Assembly: GCA_022600255.1 (NCBI GenBank)
Contig: JAHZKU010000063.1
Coordinates: forward strand, 1-9,006
Origin: Actinomycetes bacterium
GTDB lineage: Bacteria > Actinomycetota > Actinomycetes > S36-B12 > GCA-2699445
DNA: 9,006 bases
Reading direction: 5' to 3'
A model generated the notes under the pieces. It saw only the letters and a list, made by a program, of their open reading frames with translations. It ran no database searches and was not told the DNA's origin. The position numbers and the translations under genes are program-made. The stretch's first letter is position 1, and each line of letters begins with the position of its first letter. This document shows, piece after piece, positions 1-5,613 of this stretch.

Positions 1-1
1 C

Positions 2-76
2 ATTGAGGAGTACTTCACGCCAGAACGTGCCGCCGCCTCCCAAGCCCTGAAGGCTCCCGAGACGAGTCGCGCTTGA
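2..76 (+). CDS. 3' end of an unidentified upstream gene (partial)
   Basis: An open frame runs from the left edge and ends at TGA 74-76, giving 24 residues that begin IEEYFTPERAAAS and end APETSRA. The piece reads like the hydrophilic, Ala-rich C-terminal tail of a soluble protein and uses GCC, TAC and TTC codons like its neighbours. Too little is present to assign a family. The stop is followed by 82 bases before the deacetylase start, so the two genes could be co-directional but are not overlapping. That this is a real gene end is inferred from frame and codon use only. Confidence 0.5.
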   Translation: MEEYFTPERAAASQALKAPETSRA

Positions 77-158
77 GCGTGAATACCGTTCGATAACGGG
101 CCGGGACGGTACTCCCAGGTCGGTTTAAATCCACGGCTGCAACTGGCACACTAAACGG

Positions 159-899
159 GTGCGTCTCTTCCCCATCTTCGGCCTAGCCCTAGGCGTTGCC
201 CTGATTGCCTCCGCCTGCTCCAGCTCAGAGTCGGCTGTCGAACCGGCGGCGCTACCGGCCGCGCCGACAGCCAGCATCGAGTCCGTCACGCCTGAGCCAA
301 CCAGCATCCCAACCCCTTCCCAGCCCAAGGGAAAGGTGCTCTACCTCACGTTCGATGACGGACCCACGAAACCGTACACCACGCAACTGTTGACGGCGTT
401 GCAGAACAGCGACGCGACCGCGACCTTCTTCGTAAACGGAAACATGGCCAGAGCCAACCCCGATGTCCTGCAAGCCATCACAGACGCTGGCCAGGCAATC
501 GGTAATCATTCGTACGATCACCCCAACTTCACGAGCCTGTCTGACGCTGAAGTGGCCAATCAGATTAAGTCGACCACAAAGGTGGTCGGCGCAGCGATGG
601 GCGCCTGCGTTCGTCCGCCCTACTTGGCGACCAACGACCGCATCCGCGCTGTTACGAAGGGTCTCGGCTATGCCACGATCATGGGCGACCTGGCTGCACA
701 GGATTGGACCAACCCCAGCGTCCCGGACTTGGTCGCCTCACTGCGCGGGGCCACGCGAGATGGCAACGTGATCATCCTGCATGATGGTCCGGCTGACCGT
801 GCCAACACCGTAGCCGCCGTGAAGCAGATGTTGCCGGTATGGCGTAAGCAGGGATATAGTCTCGCGGCGCTACCAAAGTGCTCGCCTCGCAGCAGTTAA
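159..899 (+). CDS. polysaccharide deacetylase (NodB homology, CE4) lipoprotein
   Basis: The protein has 246 aa and probably removes acetyl groups from a cell-wall or extracellular polysaccharide outside the membrane; the substrate cannot be told. Residues 1-20 form a lipoprotein signal ending ASAC, with Cys20 as the lipidation site. A Pro/Ala/Thr-rich linker follows to about residue 58, then the NodB domain. Visible CE4 motifs are TFDDGP (65-69, metal/base Asp66-Asp67), HSYDH (His117 and His121, metal ligands), RPPY (152-155), DW (182-183) and LHD (207-209, catalytic His208). The usual DxxDW motif is altered, with Ala at the first Asp position. Cys150 and Cys241 could form a disulfide. The GTG start is the only standard start after the in-frame stop at 126-128; no clear Shine-Dalgarno precedes it. 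The family call is secure; the exact substrate is not. Confidence 0.93.
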   Translation: MRLFPIFGLALGVALIASACSSSESAVEPAALPAAPTASIESVTPEPTSIPTPSQPKGKVLYLTFDDGPTKPYTTQLLTALQNSDATATFFVNGNMARANPDVLQAITDAGQAIGNHSYDHPNFTSLSDAEVANQIKSTTKVVGAAMGACVRPPYLATNDRIRAVTKGLGYATIMGDLAAQDWTNPSVPDLVASLRGATRDGNVIILHDGPADRANTVAAVKQMLPVWRKQGYSLAALPKCSPRSS

Positions 900-1240
900 G
901 GCTCAGAGCGTTACTTGCGGTTTGGCGCCAAGGTGTGACCCTCGACGGCAGCGTTCTGTTGGCCGGGCCAGCGTTAGCACAAACCCCCACCAACCAAGCC
1001 AAACACCAATCCCTCGCAACGTTGGGGCAATATGTCCGCGTCCACGACGTCTGGACCGACAACGGAGCCGCCCAACTGGGCCTTTCAGGGGTTCACTTAG
1101 TAGCGGCTGAAAAACCAACGGCGGATCAAGTGGTCAACGGATATCTGCCCACGATGAACGGGATGCCAGCACAGAATCACCGTCTGGGCCCGATTTCATC
1201 GTCGCGTACGGACTCTTGGTGCGGTTCGGGGCTCAGATAG
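878..1240 (+). CDS. doubtful hypothetical ORF overlapping the deacetylase end
   Basis: A 120-codon frame opens with GTG inside the last 22 bases of the deacetylase gene and ends at TAG 1238-1240. The middle part (about residues 20-90) uses typical codons for the region (GTC CGC GTC CAC GAC GTC) and has a weak hydrophobic stretch ending PALAQTP that loosely resembles an export signal. The last 25 residues are low-quality Ser/Arg-rich sequence. There is no Shine-Dalgarno and I recognise no family. It may be a chance frame or a decayed gene; another possible start is GTG 935. Confidence 0.22.
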   Translation: MLASQQLRLRALLAVWRQGVTLDGSVLLAGPALAQTPTNQAKHQSLATLGQYVRVHDVWTDNGAAQLGLSGVHLVAAEKPTADQVVNGYLPTMNGMPAQNHRLGPISSSRTDSWCGSGLR

Positions 1241-1242
1241 CA

Positions 1243-1309
1243 CTCTTTCAAGAGCCCAGCCCTCGGAGACTGCACCGAGGAAGCCCGGTCCAGGGAGTTC
1301 GAATAACTC
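1243..1309. repeat. cluster of three short inverted repeats
   Basis: Three perfect small hairpins follow each other: CTCTT/AAGAG (1243-1247 and 1250-1254), CCTCGG/CCGAGG (1261-1266 and 1275-1280, 8-nt loop) and GAGTT/AACTC (1295-1299 and 1305-1309, 5-nt loop). No T-tract follows, so they do not make a standard terminator. The third contains TTCGAAT as in a tRNA T-loop, but no acceptor stem or proper anticodon arm can be drawn. A structured RNA or an end-of-transcript signal is possible but unproven. Confidence 0.35.
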
Positions 1310-1368
1310 AACGTGACTACAGAGCCGCTACAGTACCGATCGCGGTCGAGTGGTCTTCCATCGTCGTT

Positions 1369-1394
1369 GGCGGATTCAACCGGTAGTCGCAACG
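1369..1394 (+). repeat. left terminal inverted repeat of the relic element
   Basis: This is the left arm, starting GGCGGATTCAACCGGTAG. It pairs with 1653-1678 at 20 of 26 positions; the outermost 11 are perfect. Confidence 0.55.
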
Positions 1395-1414
1395 TTCCTT
1401 GATTGGGACTGGTT

Positions 1415-1564
1415 GTGATGGGTCGTCCCGGGATACCGATTCAGGTCCGACGTGAGTTCTGGCAACAGATCAGGATTGGGTTGTGGACACGATGTGTCGC
1501 GACAGGGCGGACGGCGCCGAAGCGTTCGTCTGGTCACGGCTGCGACCGCAGCGGCCAAGTCTGA
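1415..1564 (+). pseudogene. N-terminal remnant of an IS30-like transposase
   Basis: The frame starts at GTG 1415 or ATG 1418 and stops at TGA 1562-1564. Its first 20 or so residues read GRPGIPIQVRREFW then QQIRIGL, which match the start of actinobacterial IS30 transposases (pattern RPGxPxxVRREFWxxIxxGL) that leads into a helix-turn-helix. After about 1484 the similarity stops in this frame. The neighbouring frame from 1452 reads VSRQGGRR shortly after, which resembles the GVSRQxG segment that would come next, suggesting a frameshift. The DDE catalytic core of IS30 is missing. It begins about 20 bases inside the left inverted repeat, as expected for an IS30 gene. Confidence 0.5.
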
Positions 1565-1652
1565 TCCGGCTGACCGTCTCGAGTGGTTTGCTGGGGATGC
1601 GGGGCAGTGTGACTTTTGGTTCCCGCCGCGCAAGCTCCCGTTGGAGGGGCGT
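1551..1652 (+). pseudogene. fragment of an IS21-family IstA transposase
   Basis: In the frame that later becomes the acyltransferase, residues read DPADRLEWFAGDAGQCDF followed by WFPPRKLPLEG. This matches the stretch of actinobacterial IstA around the first Asp of the DDE catalytic triad (typical form PGDxAQCDLWFPPxxxPL). The likely catalytic Asp codon is 1611-1613. The match covers about 30 residues and ends at about 1649, right where the right inverted repeat begins. IstA is normally several hundred residues and is followed by istB; neither is here. An IS21 piece inside IS30-type ends implies insertion followed by deletion. Confidence 0.55.
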
Positions 1653-1678
1653 CATTGCTTCGACCCCTTGAATCCGCC
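1653..1678 (-). repeat. right terminal inverted repeat of the relic element
   Basis: This is the right arm, ending TTGAATCCGCC and complementary to the left arm at 1369-1394. Confidence 0.55.
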
Positions 1679-1811
1679 GTCACATTTCGGCCACTATTAC
1701 ACGAACCCCCCTTGTTGCGTCTGTCGCTCTACTCACGGCGCGCAAGCGAGTCACGGATTGCGTAGGGTGACAAGGGCTTCATTCCCGTGGAGTATCAAGC
1801 GAGGACTCCAG

Positions 1812-3203
1812 ATGACAGAAACCAAACAGCGACTTTCAGGTCTTGACTACCAGTTCTTGGGCATCGAAGACAAAAGCCAGACCCACATGCACATCGGCAG
1901 TCTGCTTACTTTCGAGGGACCCTCACCGGGGCAACAGGAATTACGGGACTTCATCGCCTCCCGCATCAGCTTGGTGCCCCGCTTCCGACAGCGCATCATG
2001 TCCACCTCGGTTGACACCGGCAAACCGTACTGGGTCGACGATCCAGCCTTCAACTTCGAAGATCATGTCGTGGCCGTGGCACTACCTGCCCCTGGCAATC
2101 GGGCCGACTTGGAAAGATTTGTGGGTGAGTTCTTTTCGACTCGGCTGGATCGAAATCAGCCATTGTGGCGGATGTGTTACGTAGAAGGTCTTCCTGGCGA
2201 CCAGTGGGCTGTCATCATGAAGATGCATCACTGCATGGTGGATGGACTTGGGGCTCTGGATCTTTTTGCGGCTCTGCTGGATCTGACTCCAGAACCCCGT
2301 GAAGTCGCGCAAGAGGAGTTCGTACCGGACGAGTTGCCAGGCAAGCGTCAGGCTCTCGCCGAGCAGGCGAAACGGATAGTGGATCGTGCTACCGGAGCTA
2401 CGAAATCGCTCACCTCCATGATTGCCAACCCGGATGAGGCGGGCCCGAAGATTCTTGAAGTCGCCAAAGGCCTAGCGGAAACAGCACAAGCAGCCTTGCC
2501 TCTTCCAGTGGACACTCCACTGAATGTGGAAACTGGGCCACTACGCGGATTCTCTGGGACGTCTCATTCCCTGGCTGATTACAAGGCCATCAAGAACGAT
2601 CTCGGCGGAACCGTCAACGACGTGGTCTTGACCGTTTCGGCGGATGCCCTAGGTCGCTATCTGCGCCATCTCGGTATGGATACTGACGGCTTAGAACTGC
2701 GCGCTGAAATCCCTAGTTCAGTGCGACAAGAAGACCAAGGTAGCGACAAGGCGAACGTCTTCGTCGTCTTGGCAGTTCAACTTCCCGTGGGTGAAATGGC
2801 TCCCGGCGAACGGTATGAGGCCGTCAACGGGTCGATGCAGACCGTCAAGGGCTCTGGTATCGCCACCTCAGTCGGCAAGGTTCTCAAAGCCACGGACTTC
2901 CTGCCGCCCACACTGTTGGCCCAGACCTCCCGGCTCGTTTTCGGCAAAACTCTGTTCAATGTCTTAGTCAGCAACGTGCCAGGCGTGCAGTTCCCGGTCT
3001 ACATGAACGGCAGTCGGCTACTCGGCCTGTCGCCACTACCGTGGGTGGGCCCGCAACAGGCTCTGTCGGTAGCCTGTATCTCCTATAACGGCGAACTCAG
3101 TTATGGATTCATGTTTGACCGTGAGGTGGTAACAGAAGGTCAGTTGGTCGCCGACTACTTTGACGAGGCGTTTGCCGAACTCAAAGCATCCATCGAGGGC
3201 TAG
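1812..3203 (+). CDS. wax ester/triacylglycerol synthase (WS/DGAT) family O-acyltransferase
   Basis: The protein has 463 aa, usual for the family, and is expected to transfer an acyl group from acyl-CoA to diacylglycerol or a fatty alcohol, making storage triacylglycerol or wax ester at the membrane. The N-terminal half carries PLW (117-119) and the active-site motif HHCMVDG (139-145, HHxxxDG; His140 is the likely general base and Asp144 the conserved acid). The C-terminal half has the conserved ND (269-270) in GGTVNDVVL and SNVPG (387-391). A charged, less conserved linker occupies about 160-225. The ATG at 1812 is preferred because GAGGA lies at 1801-1805 with a 6-base spacer and MTETKQRLSGLDYQFL is a normal family start. 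The frame is open back to at least 1452, but that part is IS relic. Which acceptor is used cannot be told. Confidence 0.95.
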   Translation: MTETKQRLSGLDYQFLGIEDKSQTHMHIGSLLTFEGPSPGQQELRDFIASRISLVPRFRQRIMSTSVDTGKPYWVDDPAFNFEDHVVAVALPAPGNRADLERFVGEFFSTRLDRNQPLWRMCYVEGLPGDQWAVIMKMHHCMVDGLGALDLFAALLDLTPEPREVAQEEFVPDELPGKRQALAEQAKRIVDRATGATKSLTSMIANPDEAGPKILEVAKGLAETAQAALPLPVDTPLNVETGPLRGFSGTSHSLADYKAIKNDLGGTVNDVVLTVSADALGRYLRHLGMDTDGLELRAEIPSSVRQEDQGSDKANVFVVLAVQLPVGEMAPGERYEAVNGSMQTVKGSGIATSVGKVLKATDFLPPTLLAQTSRLVFGKTLFNVLVSNVPGVQFPVYMNGSRLLGLSPLPWVGPQQALSVACISYNGELSYGFMFDREVVTEGQLVADYFDEAFAELKASIEG

Positions 3204-3549
3204 TCGATAACCTGCTACTTGCCCGACCCCCAAAACGCAGAATCCTCATCGGTGTCGGTGGTGCTCTGATCGCCGGGTTGGTGATCGGTCAGGATGGCTG
3301 CCATAAGTGCCTTCGCGATGAGGACTGCAGCAATAGTTCCAGAGCACCAATGAGTGCCAGTGCGAACTCTTGGGCGATCACTTTGTGTTGATGGATTGCC
3401 GCAAGCCCGGGGGCGCAGTCTCGCCTTGGCAGCGCTGCTCAGGCCGCCCCGTTCAACAGGTTCTCGGCACCACTCCGGAAGGGGGTTTCTTCAGGATTGC
3501 TGTTCAGGTGGGCAGGAACTGTCGCCCCCGAAGGTTCCCGCCGGGTCTG
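3204..3549. other. intergenic stretch, no convincing intact gene
   Basis: Between the acyltransferase stop and the small minus-strand gene there is no forward frame with a start, a ribosome binding site and protein-like composition. The only coding-like signal is a broken minus-strand frame at 3215-3381. No terminator with a T-tract was found after the acyltransferase. Confidence 0.5.
3215..3381 (-). pseudogene. possible frameshifted small membrane protein
   Basis: On the minus strand a frame from GTG 3381 reads IAQEFALALIGALEL. About 15 codons later the neighbouring frame continues IAAVLIAKALMAAILT and then a polar acidic tail (DHQPGDQSTTDTDEDSAFW) to TAG at 3215-3217. Joined by a one-base shift near 3330-3337 they would give about 55 aa: one hydrophobic helix and a charged tail. 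Neither frame alone makes a sensible protein. There is no clear Shine-Dalgarno before 3381. It could be a decayed gene, a sequencing error, or chance. I do not recognise a family. Confidence 0.25.
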
Positions 3550-3813
3550 CTAGGCCGCCAACTGCATGTCAGTCGGGACCAGTGCTTCTCTCAGCCATTC
3601 TGCGGCGCCGGATGCCTGCTTGGCCGCCTCCCAAATGGCCGCTCGCTTGTCGTCCAGCTTGGTGAGCCACGAGCGCGAGTAGGCTCGCTGATCGGCCCAG
3701 AACCCCGTCGATATTAAAAGCTGCTGGCTCAGTGCCGCGCCGCCTAGGTGGACGAGCGCGTGCAGGGTCATGCCAGCGTAGCCGTTGACGGCGTCATGGC
3801 CCGGTACTCCCAT
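3550..3813 (-). CDS. small hypothetical protein
   Basis: An 87-aa frame runs from ATG (3811-3813) to TAG (3550-3552). It begins MGVPGHDAVNGYAGMTLHAL and is mostly predicted helix, with two Trp-containing amphipathic segments (AYSRSWLTKLDDKRAAIWEA and AAEWLREALVP). AGGG lies about six bases before the ATG as a weak Shine-Dalgarno. The frame is open only 12 more codons upstream, to a TGA. No signal peptide, no true membrane helix and no Cys were seen. I do not recognise a family; it could be a short cytoplasmic protein or the tail of a truncated one. It points away from the CPBP gene, with about 230 bases between them. Confidence 0.42.
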   Translation of the reverse strand: MGVPGHDAVNGYAGMTLHALVHLGGAALSQQLLISTGFWADQRAYSRSWLTKLDDKRAAIWEAAKQASGAAEWLREALVPTDMQLAA

Positions 3814-4032
3814 CTTTGCCCTGAACCGAAAGGTAGCTGGGCGTAGTCACCATCACTGAGAGGTGCGGCTGGATCCTCCGGGTCAATGCGGCATTGTTGG
3901 ATGCTGTCCTCGGATCTGGGGCAGGAGTGAGGCATTGAGGCTGGAGTGGTCAGTTGAGGATGCGGTGGGGGGTTGGCGAGGTGGTTGACGTAGGCCTAAT
4001 ACAAGATGGAGACGCACAAGTGCAGAGAAACA

Positions 4033-4040
4033 GAGGAGGA
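4033..4040 (+). promoter_or_regulatory. strong Shine-Dalgarno that fixes the CPBP start
   Basis: GAGGAGGA sits four to five bases before ATG 4044. The frame also has an ATG at 3954, but that has no ribosome binding site and would add a low-quality 30-residue leader. Nearly the same sequence (GAGGAGGAG then two bases then ATG) precedes the minus-strand gene at 7267. Confidence 0.8.
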
Positions 4041-4043
4041 GAC

Positions 4044-4958
4044 ATGAGCGAGAATGCCGAAGCTCAGGTTAACGCAGGGGCGTCGTCGGGCCTGTGGGAG
4101 CGACCGCATCTGGTGTTTCTGGGGATCGCATACGGGTTTTCATGGGTGTTGTGGATCGCCGCGTGGCTGATCGGCAACACCACCGATGCCGGCGATCTTC
4201 TGTTCAACGAGAACATTATCTGGAGGTTGGTGTTCGTCGGGGACGTCTCTGCGGTGTTGTTCTGGTCGTCATTGGTGGCGCTGGTCGCGGTGTACGGTCC
4301 GATGCTCGGCGGTTTCGTCGCCAGTCGAGTGGACCCCGCCATCCCGAAAGGGGACCTGGGCAAACGAATCCGCAAGGTGAATGTGGGCGGGCGTGAGTAC
4401 GGTCTGGTGATCTTGATCCTGTTGGCCGTCACCATCCCACCCCTGATACTCACGATGTTGACCGCCCAACTGTCCAATGACGGCCCGTCACTGGGTCAAC
4501 TGGTCCCATTCTTGGTGATGTTCTTCGTTTTGCAGTTCTTTACCTCGGGAACTGAGGAGATCGGCTGGCGCGGCTACCTGACCCAAAAACTCTTACCTGG
4601 TCGTGGCTTCTGGGACACCGGGTGGGCGGTGGGCATCGTGTGGGCGATCTGGCACCTACCGGTAGTGATCATGATCTTCCTGCAGCAAGGAATGGTGCAC
4701 GTTCAAATACTAGGGTCACTGGTCGGCTTCGGTATCGGAATCGTGGCAATGGCAATCTTGCAGGCCTGGTTCTACGAGCGCACCCGAAGCGTCTTTCTAG
4801 CCATGTTCATCCACGCAATCTTCAACACACTCCCACTAACAATCGTCCTGCTGTGGGAAGGCTCCCCAGCCGCAGTACTTGCCAACGTCCTGCTGTGGGT
4901 GGTGGTCATATACATCAAATCCAGTACCGATAAGGCCGCCAAACTGGTCTCCGGATAG
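4044..4958 (+). CDS. CPBP family intramembrane glutamic endopeptidase/metalloprotease (Abi/Rce1-like)
   Basis: The protein has 304 aa and about eight hydrophobic segments (roughly 23-43, 62-94, 119-141, 152-168, 192-212, 221-243, 248-270 and 275-292). The three CPBP motifs are complete: EEIGWRG (171-177, catalytic Glu171/Glu172 and Arg176), WAIWH (200-204, His204) and HAIFN (257-261, His257 and Asn261). The family includes CAAX prenyl proteases and bacterial proteins linked to bacteriocin immunity or maturation; what this one cleaves is unknown. No bacteriocin or prenylated-peptide gene is visible nearby, so an immunity role is not supported here. It stands alone, with non-coding DNA on both sides. 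The start at 4044 is fixed by a strong Shine-Dalgarno. Confidence 0.92.
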   Translation: MSENAEAQVNAGASSGLWERPHLVFLGIAYGFSWVLWIAAWLIGNTTDAGDLLFNENIIWRLVFVGDVSAVLFWSSLVALVAVYGPMLGGFVASRVDPAIPKGDLGKRIRKVNVGGREYGLVILILLAVTIPPLILTMLTAQLSNDGPSLGQLVPFLVMFFVLQFFTSGTEEIGWRGYLTQKLLPGRGFWDTGWAVGIVWAIWHLPVVIMIFLQQGMVHVQILGSLVGFGIGIVAMAILQAWFYERTRSVFLAMFIHAIFNTLPLTIVLLWEGSPAAVLANVLLWVVVIYIKSSTDKAAKLVSG

Positions 4959-5110
4959 TGGTTCACCGCCGAGCGTTTTTGGCATGATTCACCCAGAAAG
5001 GGACACGCCGGTGCAGAACCCGTGTCCAGAACTGGTTCGCGTCAAAACCTTGCTCAGCTAGTTCTGAGACTTCGCCACTTCCCTGTCGTGAAGCGCCGTT
5101 TCCTCACTAC

Positions 5111-5140
5111 TCTCAGCGGCAGAAGTCTCAGCGGCAGAAG
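5111..5140 (+). repeat. 15-bp perfect tandem duplication
   Basis: TCTCAGCGGCAGAAG occurs twice, back to back (5111-5125 and 5126-5140), without mismatch. There are only two copies and no coding frame to explain it, so it fits a recent slippage event or a pair of protein-binding sites. Confidence 0.9.
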
Positions 5141-5183
5141 CCAGCTACAGTGTGTTTCGCAGGCGCCGCTGACAAGAAACCCC

Positions 5184-5232
5184 TCGCGGAAACCGACCTG
5201 TCTGGAAACCAGCTGTCCGAGGTTTTCCGCGA
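5184..5232. repeat. 9-bp inverted repeat enclosing a smaller hairpin
   Basis: TCGCGGAAA (5184-5192) pairs perfectly with TTTCCGCGA (5224-5232). The 31-base loop holds a second hairpin, CTGG-AAA-CCAG (5202-5212). CCCTTTTG follows, which is too poor in T for a clear terminator. It lies 50 bases beyond the end of the recombinase-like remnant on the minus strand, so it may be an element end, a recombination site or an RNA hairpin. Confidence 0.5.
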
Positions 5233-5281
5233 CCCTTTTGAGGTTGGGCTCGACACGATTGTGGGTGGCTGCGATGAACGT

Positions 5282-5410
5282 TCAATTTGAGGTGAGGTAC
5301 TCGTAGATCGTAGAGCGGTTCACGCCGAATTCAGTCGTATCTGGCACATTGATGCTAGGGCGCACGGTTCGCCCGGTCACGGTCAGGCGAGTGATGCGCC
5401 ACGCACCACC
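5282..5410 (-). pseudogene. C-terminal HTH remnant of a site-specific recombinase or transposase
   Basis: On the minus strand the frame ends RPSINVPDTTEFGVNRSTIY then EYLTSN and stops at 5282-5284. This resembles the C-terminal DNA-binding helix-turn-helix of serine resolvases/invertases (pattern RPS...A..FGVSRSTLYRYL), also shared by some transposases. The frame is open back to a stop around 5466, but upstream of about 5360 the sequence has no resolvase catalytic domain, and no Ser active-site motif was found in any frame nearby. It is best read as a small leftover of a lost mobile element. The match rests on one short motif. Confidence 0.38.
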
Positions 5411-5490
5411 ACAATCACCGTGGCGTGTCCTCTCGGCAGTTGAGTTTCGATGCGTCCGTGGTTAGGGGCACCGCGAGCGAAGGAGGGAGA

Positions 5491-5613
5491 CTGTCGAAAG
5501 GCCGCTCCAAGCGACAGCACAAAGCGCAAACAGGCCCCTTATCTGATTTCAGCGATCAGGCGAGGGCTCAACTCGACGACCCCAAGGCTGGCCGGCCTGT
5601 CGCCACCCGGTAA
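5491..5613 (+). CDS. possible small basic protein, CTG start (very uncertain)
   Basis: A good Shine-Dalgarno-like sequence, AAGGAGGGAGA (5480-5490), is followed at once by an open frame of 40 residues to TAA 5611-5613. It begins SKGRSKRQHKAQTGPLSDF and is Lys/Arg/Gln-rich. No ATG, GTG or TTG lies at the right distance; CTG 5491 would have to serve. The same frame also extends up to GTG 5425 with poorer sequence. It may be a real small protein, the head of a gene that lost its start, or chance. Confidence 0.2.
   Translation: MSKGRSKRQHKAQTGPLSDFSDQARAQLDDPKAGRPVATR

Larger units (their letters stand above)
1369..1678 (+). mobile_element. relic IS30-type element with terminal inverted repeats (about 310 bp)
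   Basis: The left arm begins GGCGGATTCAA (1369-1379) and the right arm ends TTGAATCCGCC (1668-1678), an 11-bp perfect inverted repeat. Extended inward to 26 bp (1369-1394 against 1653-1678), 20 of 26 positions still match, including a shared GCAA block. Inside are the start of an IS30-like transposase (from 1415) and an IS21 IstA-like fragment (to about 1649). Both are far too short to work, so the element is non-autonomous or dead. GT lies just outside on both sides (1366-1367 and 1679-1680), which could be a 2-bp target duplication if the element starts at 1368; this is weak. From memory, actinobacterial IS30 ends resemble this left arm; that was not checked. Confidence 0.55.

Noticed and set aside
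1068..1086. Hairpin GCCC-AACT-GGGC followed by CTTTC as a terminator
   Set aside because: The stem is only 4 bp and the T-tract is too short.
1220..1320. Possible tRNA or tRNA-like gene (TTCGAAT in a hairpin after two other hairpins)
   Set aside because: No 7-bp acceptor stem, the middle hairpin has an 8-nt rather than 7-nt loop, and the stem around TTCGAAT does not pair in the T-arm register.
1452..3203. 583-aa acyltransferase with a long N-terminal extension
   Set aside because: The first 120 codons are IS relic and intergenic sequence; the SD at 1801-1805 and the family-typical N-terminus place the start at 1812.
3973..4012. Sigma70-type promoter for the CPBP gene (TTGGCG or TTGACG with TAATAC)
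   Set aside because: TTGACG at 3985 has no -10 box at 16-18 bases, and the TTGGCG/TAATAC pair matches the -10 consensus poorly.
3954..4043. Upstream ATG for the CPBP protease
   Set aside because: No ribosome binding site; a strong GAGGAGGA sits right before ATG 4044, and the extra leader is low-quality sequence.
4044..4958. CPBP protein as bacteriocin immunity or abortive infection factor
   Set aside because: The family name allows it, but there is no bacteriocin, toxin or defence gene nearby.
4956..4980. Terminator after the CPBP gene (GCGTTTTTGG)
   Set aside because: There is a T5 run but no stable stem directly before it.
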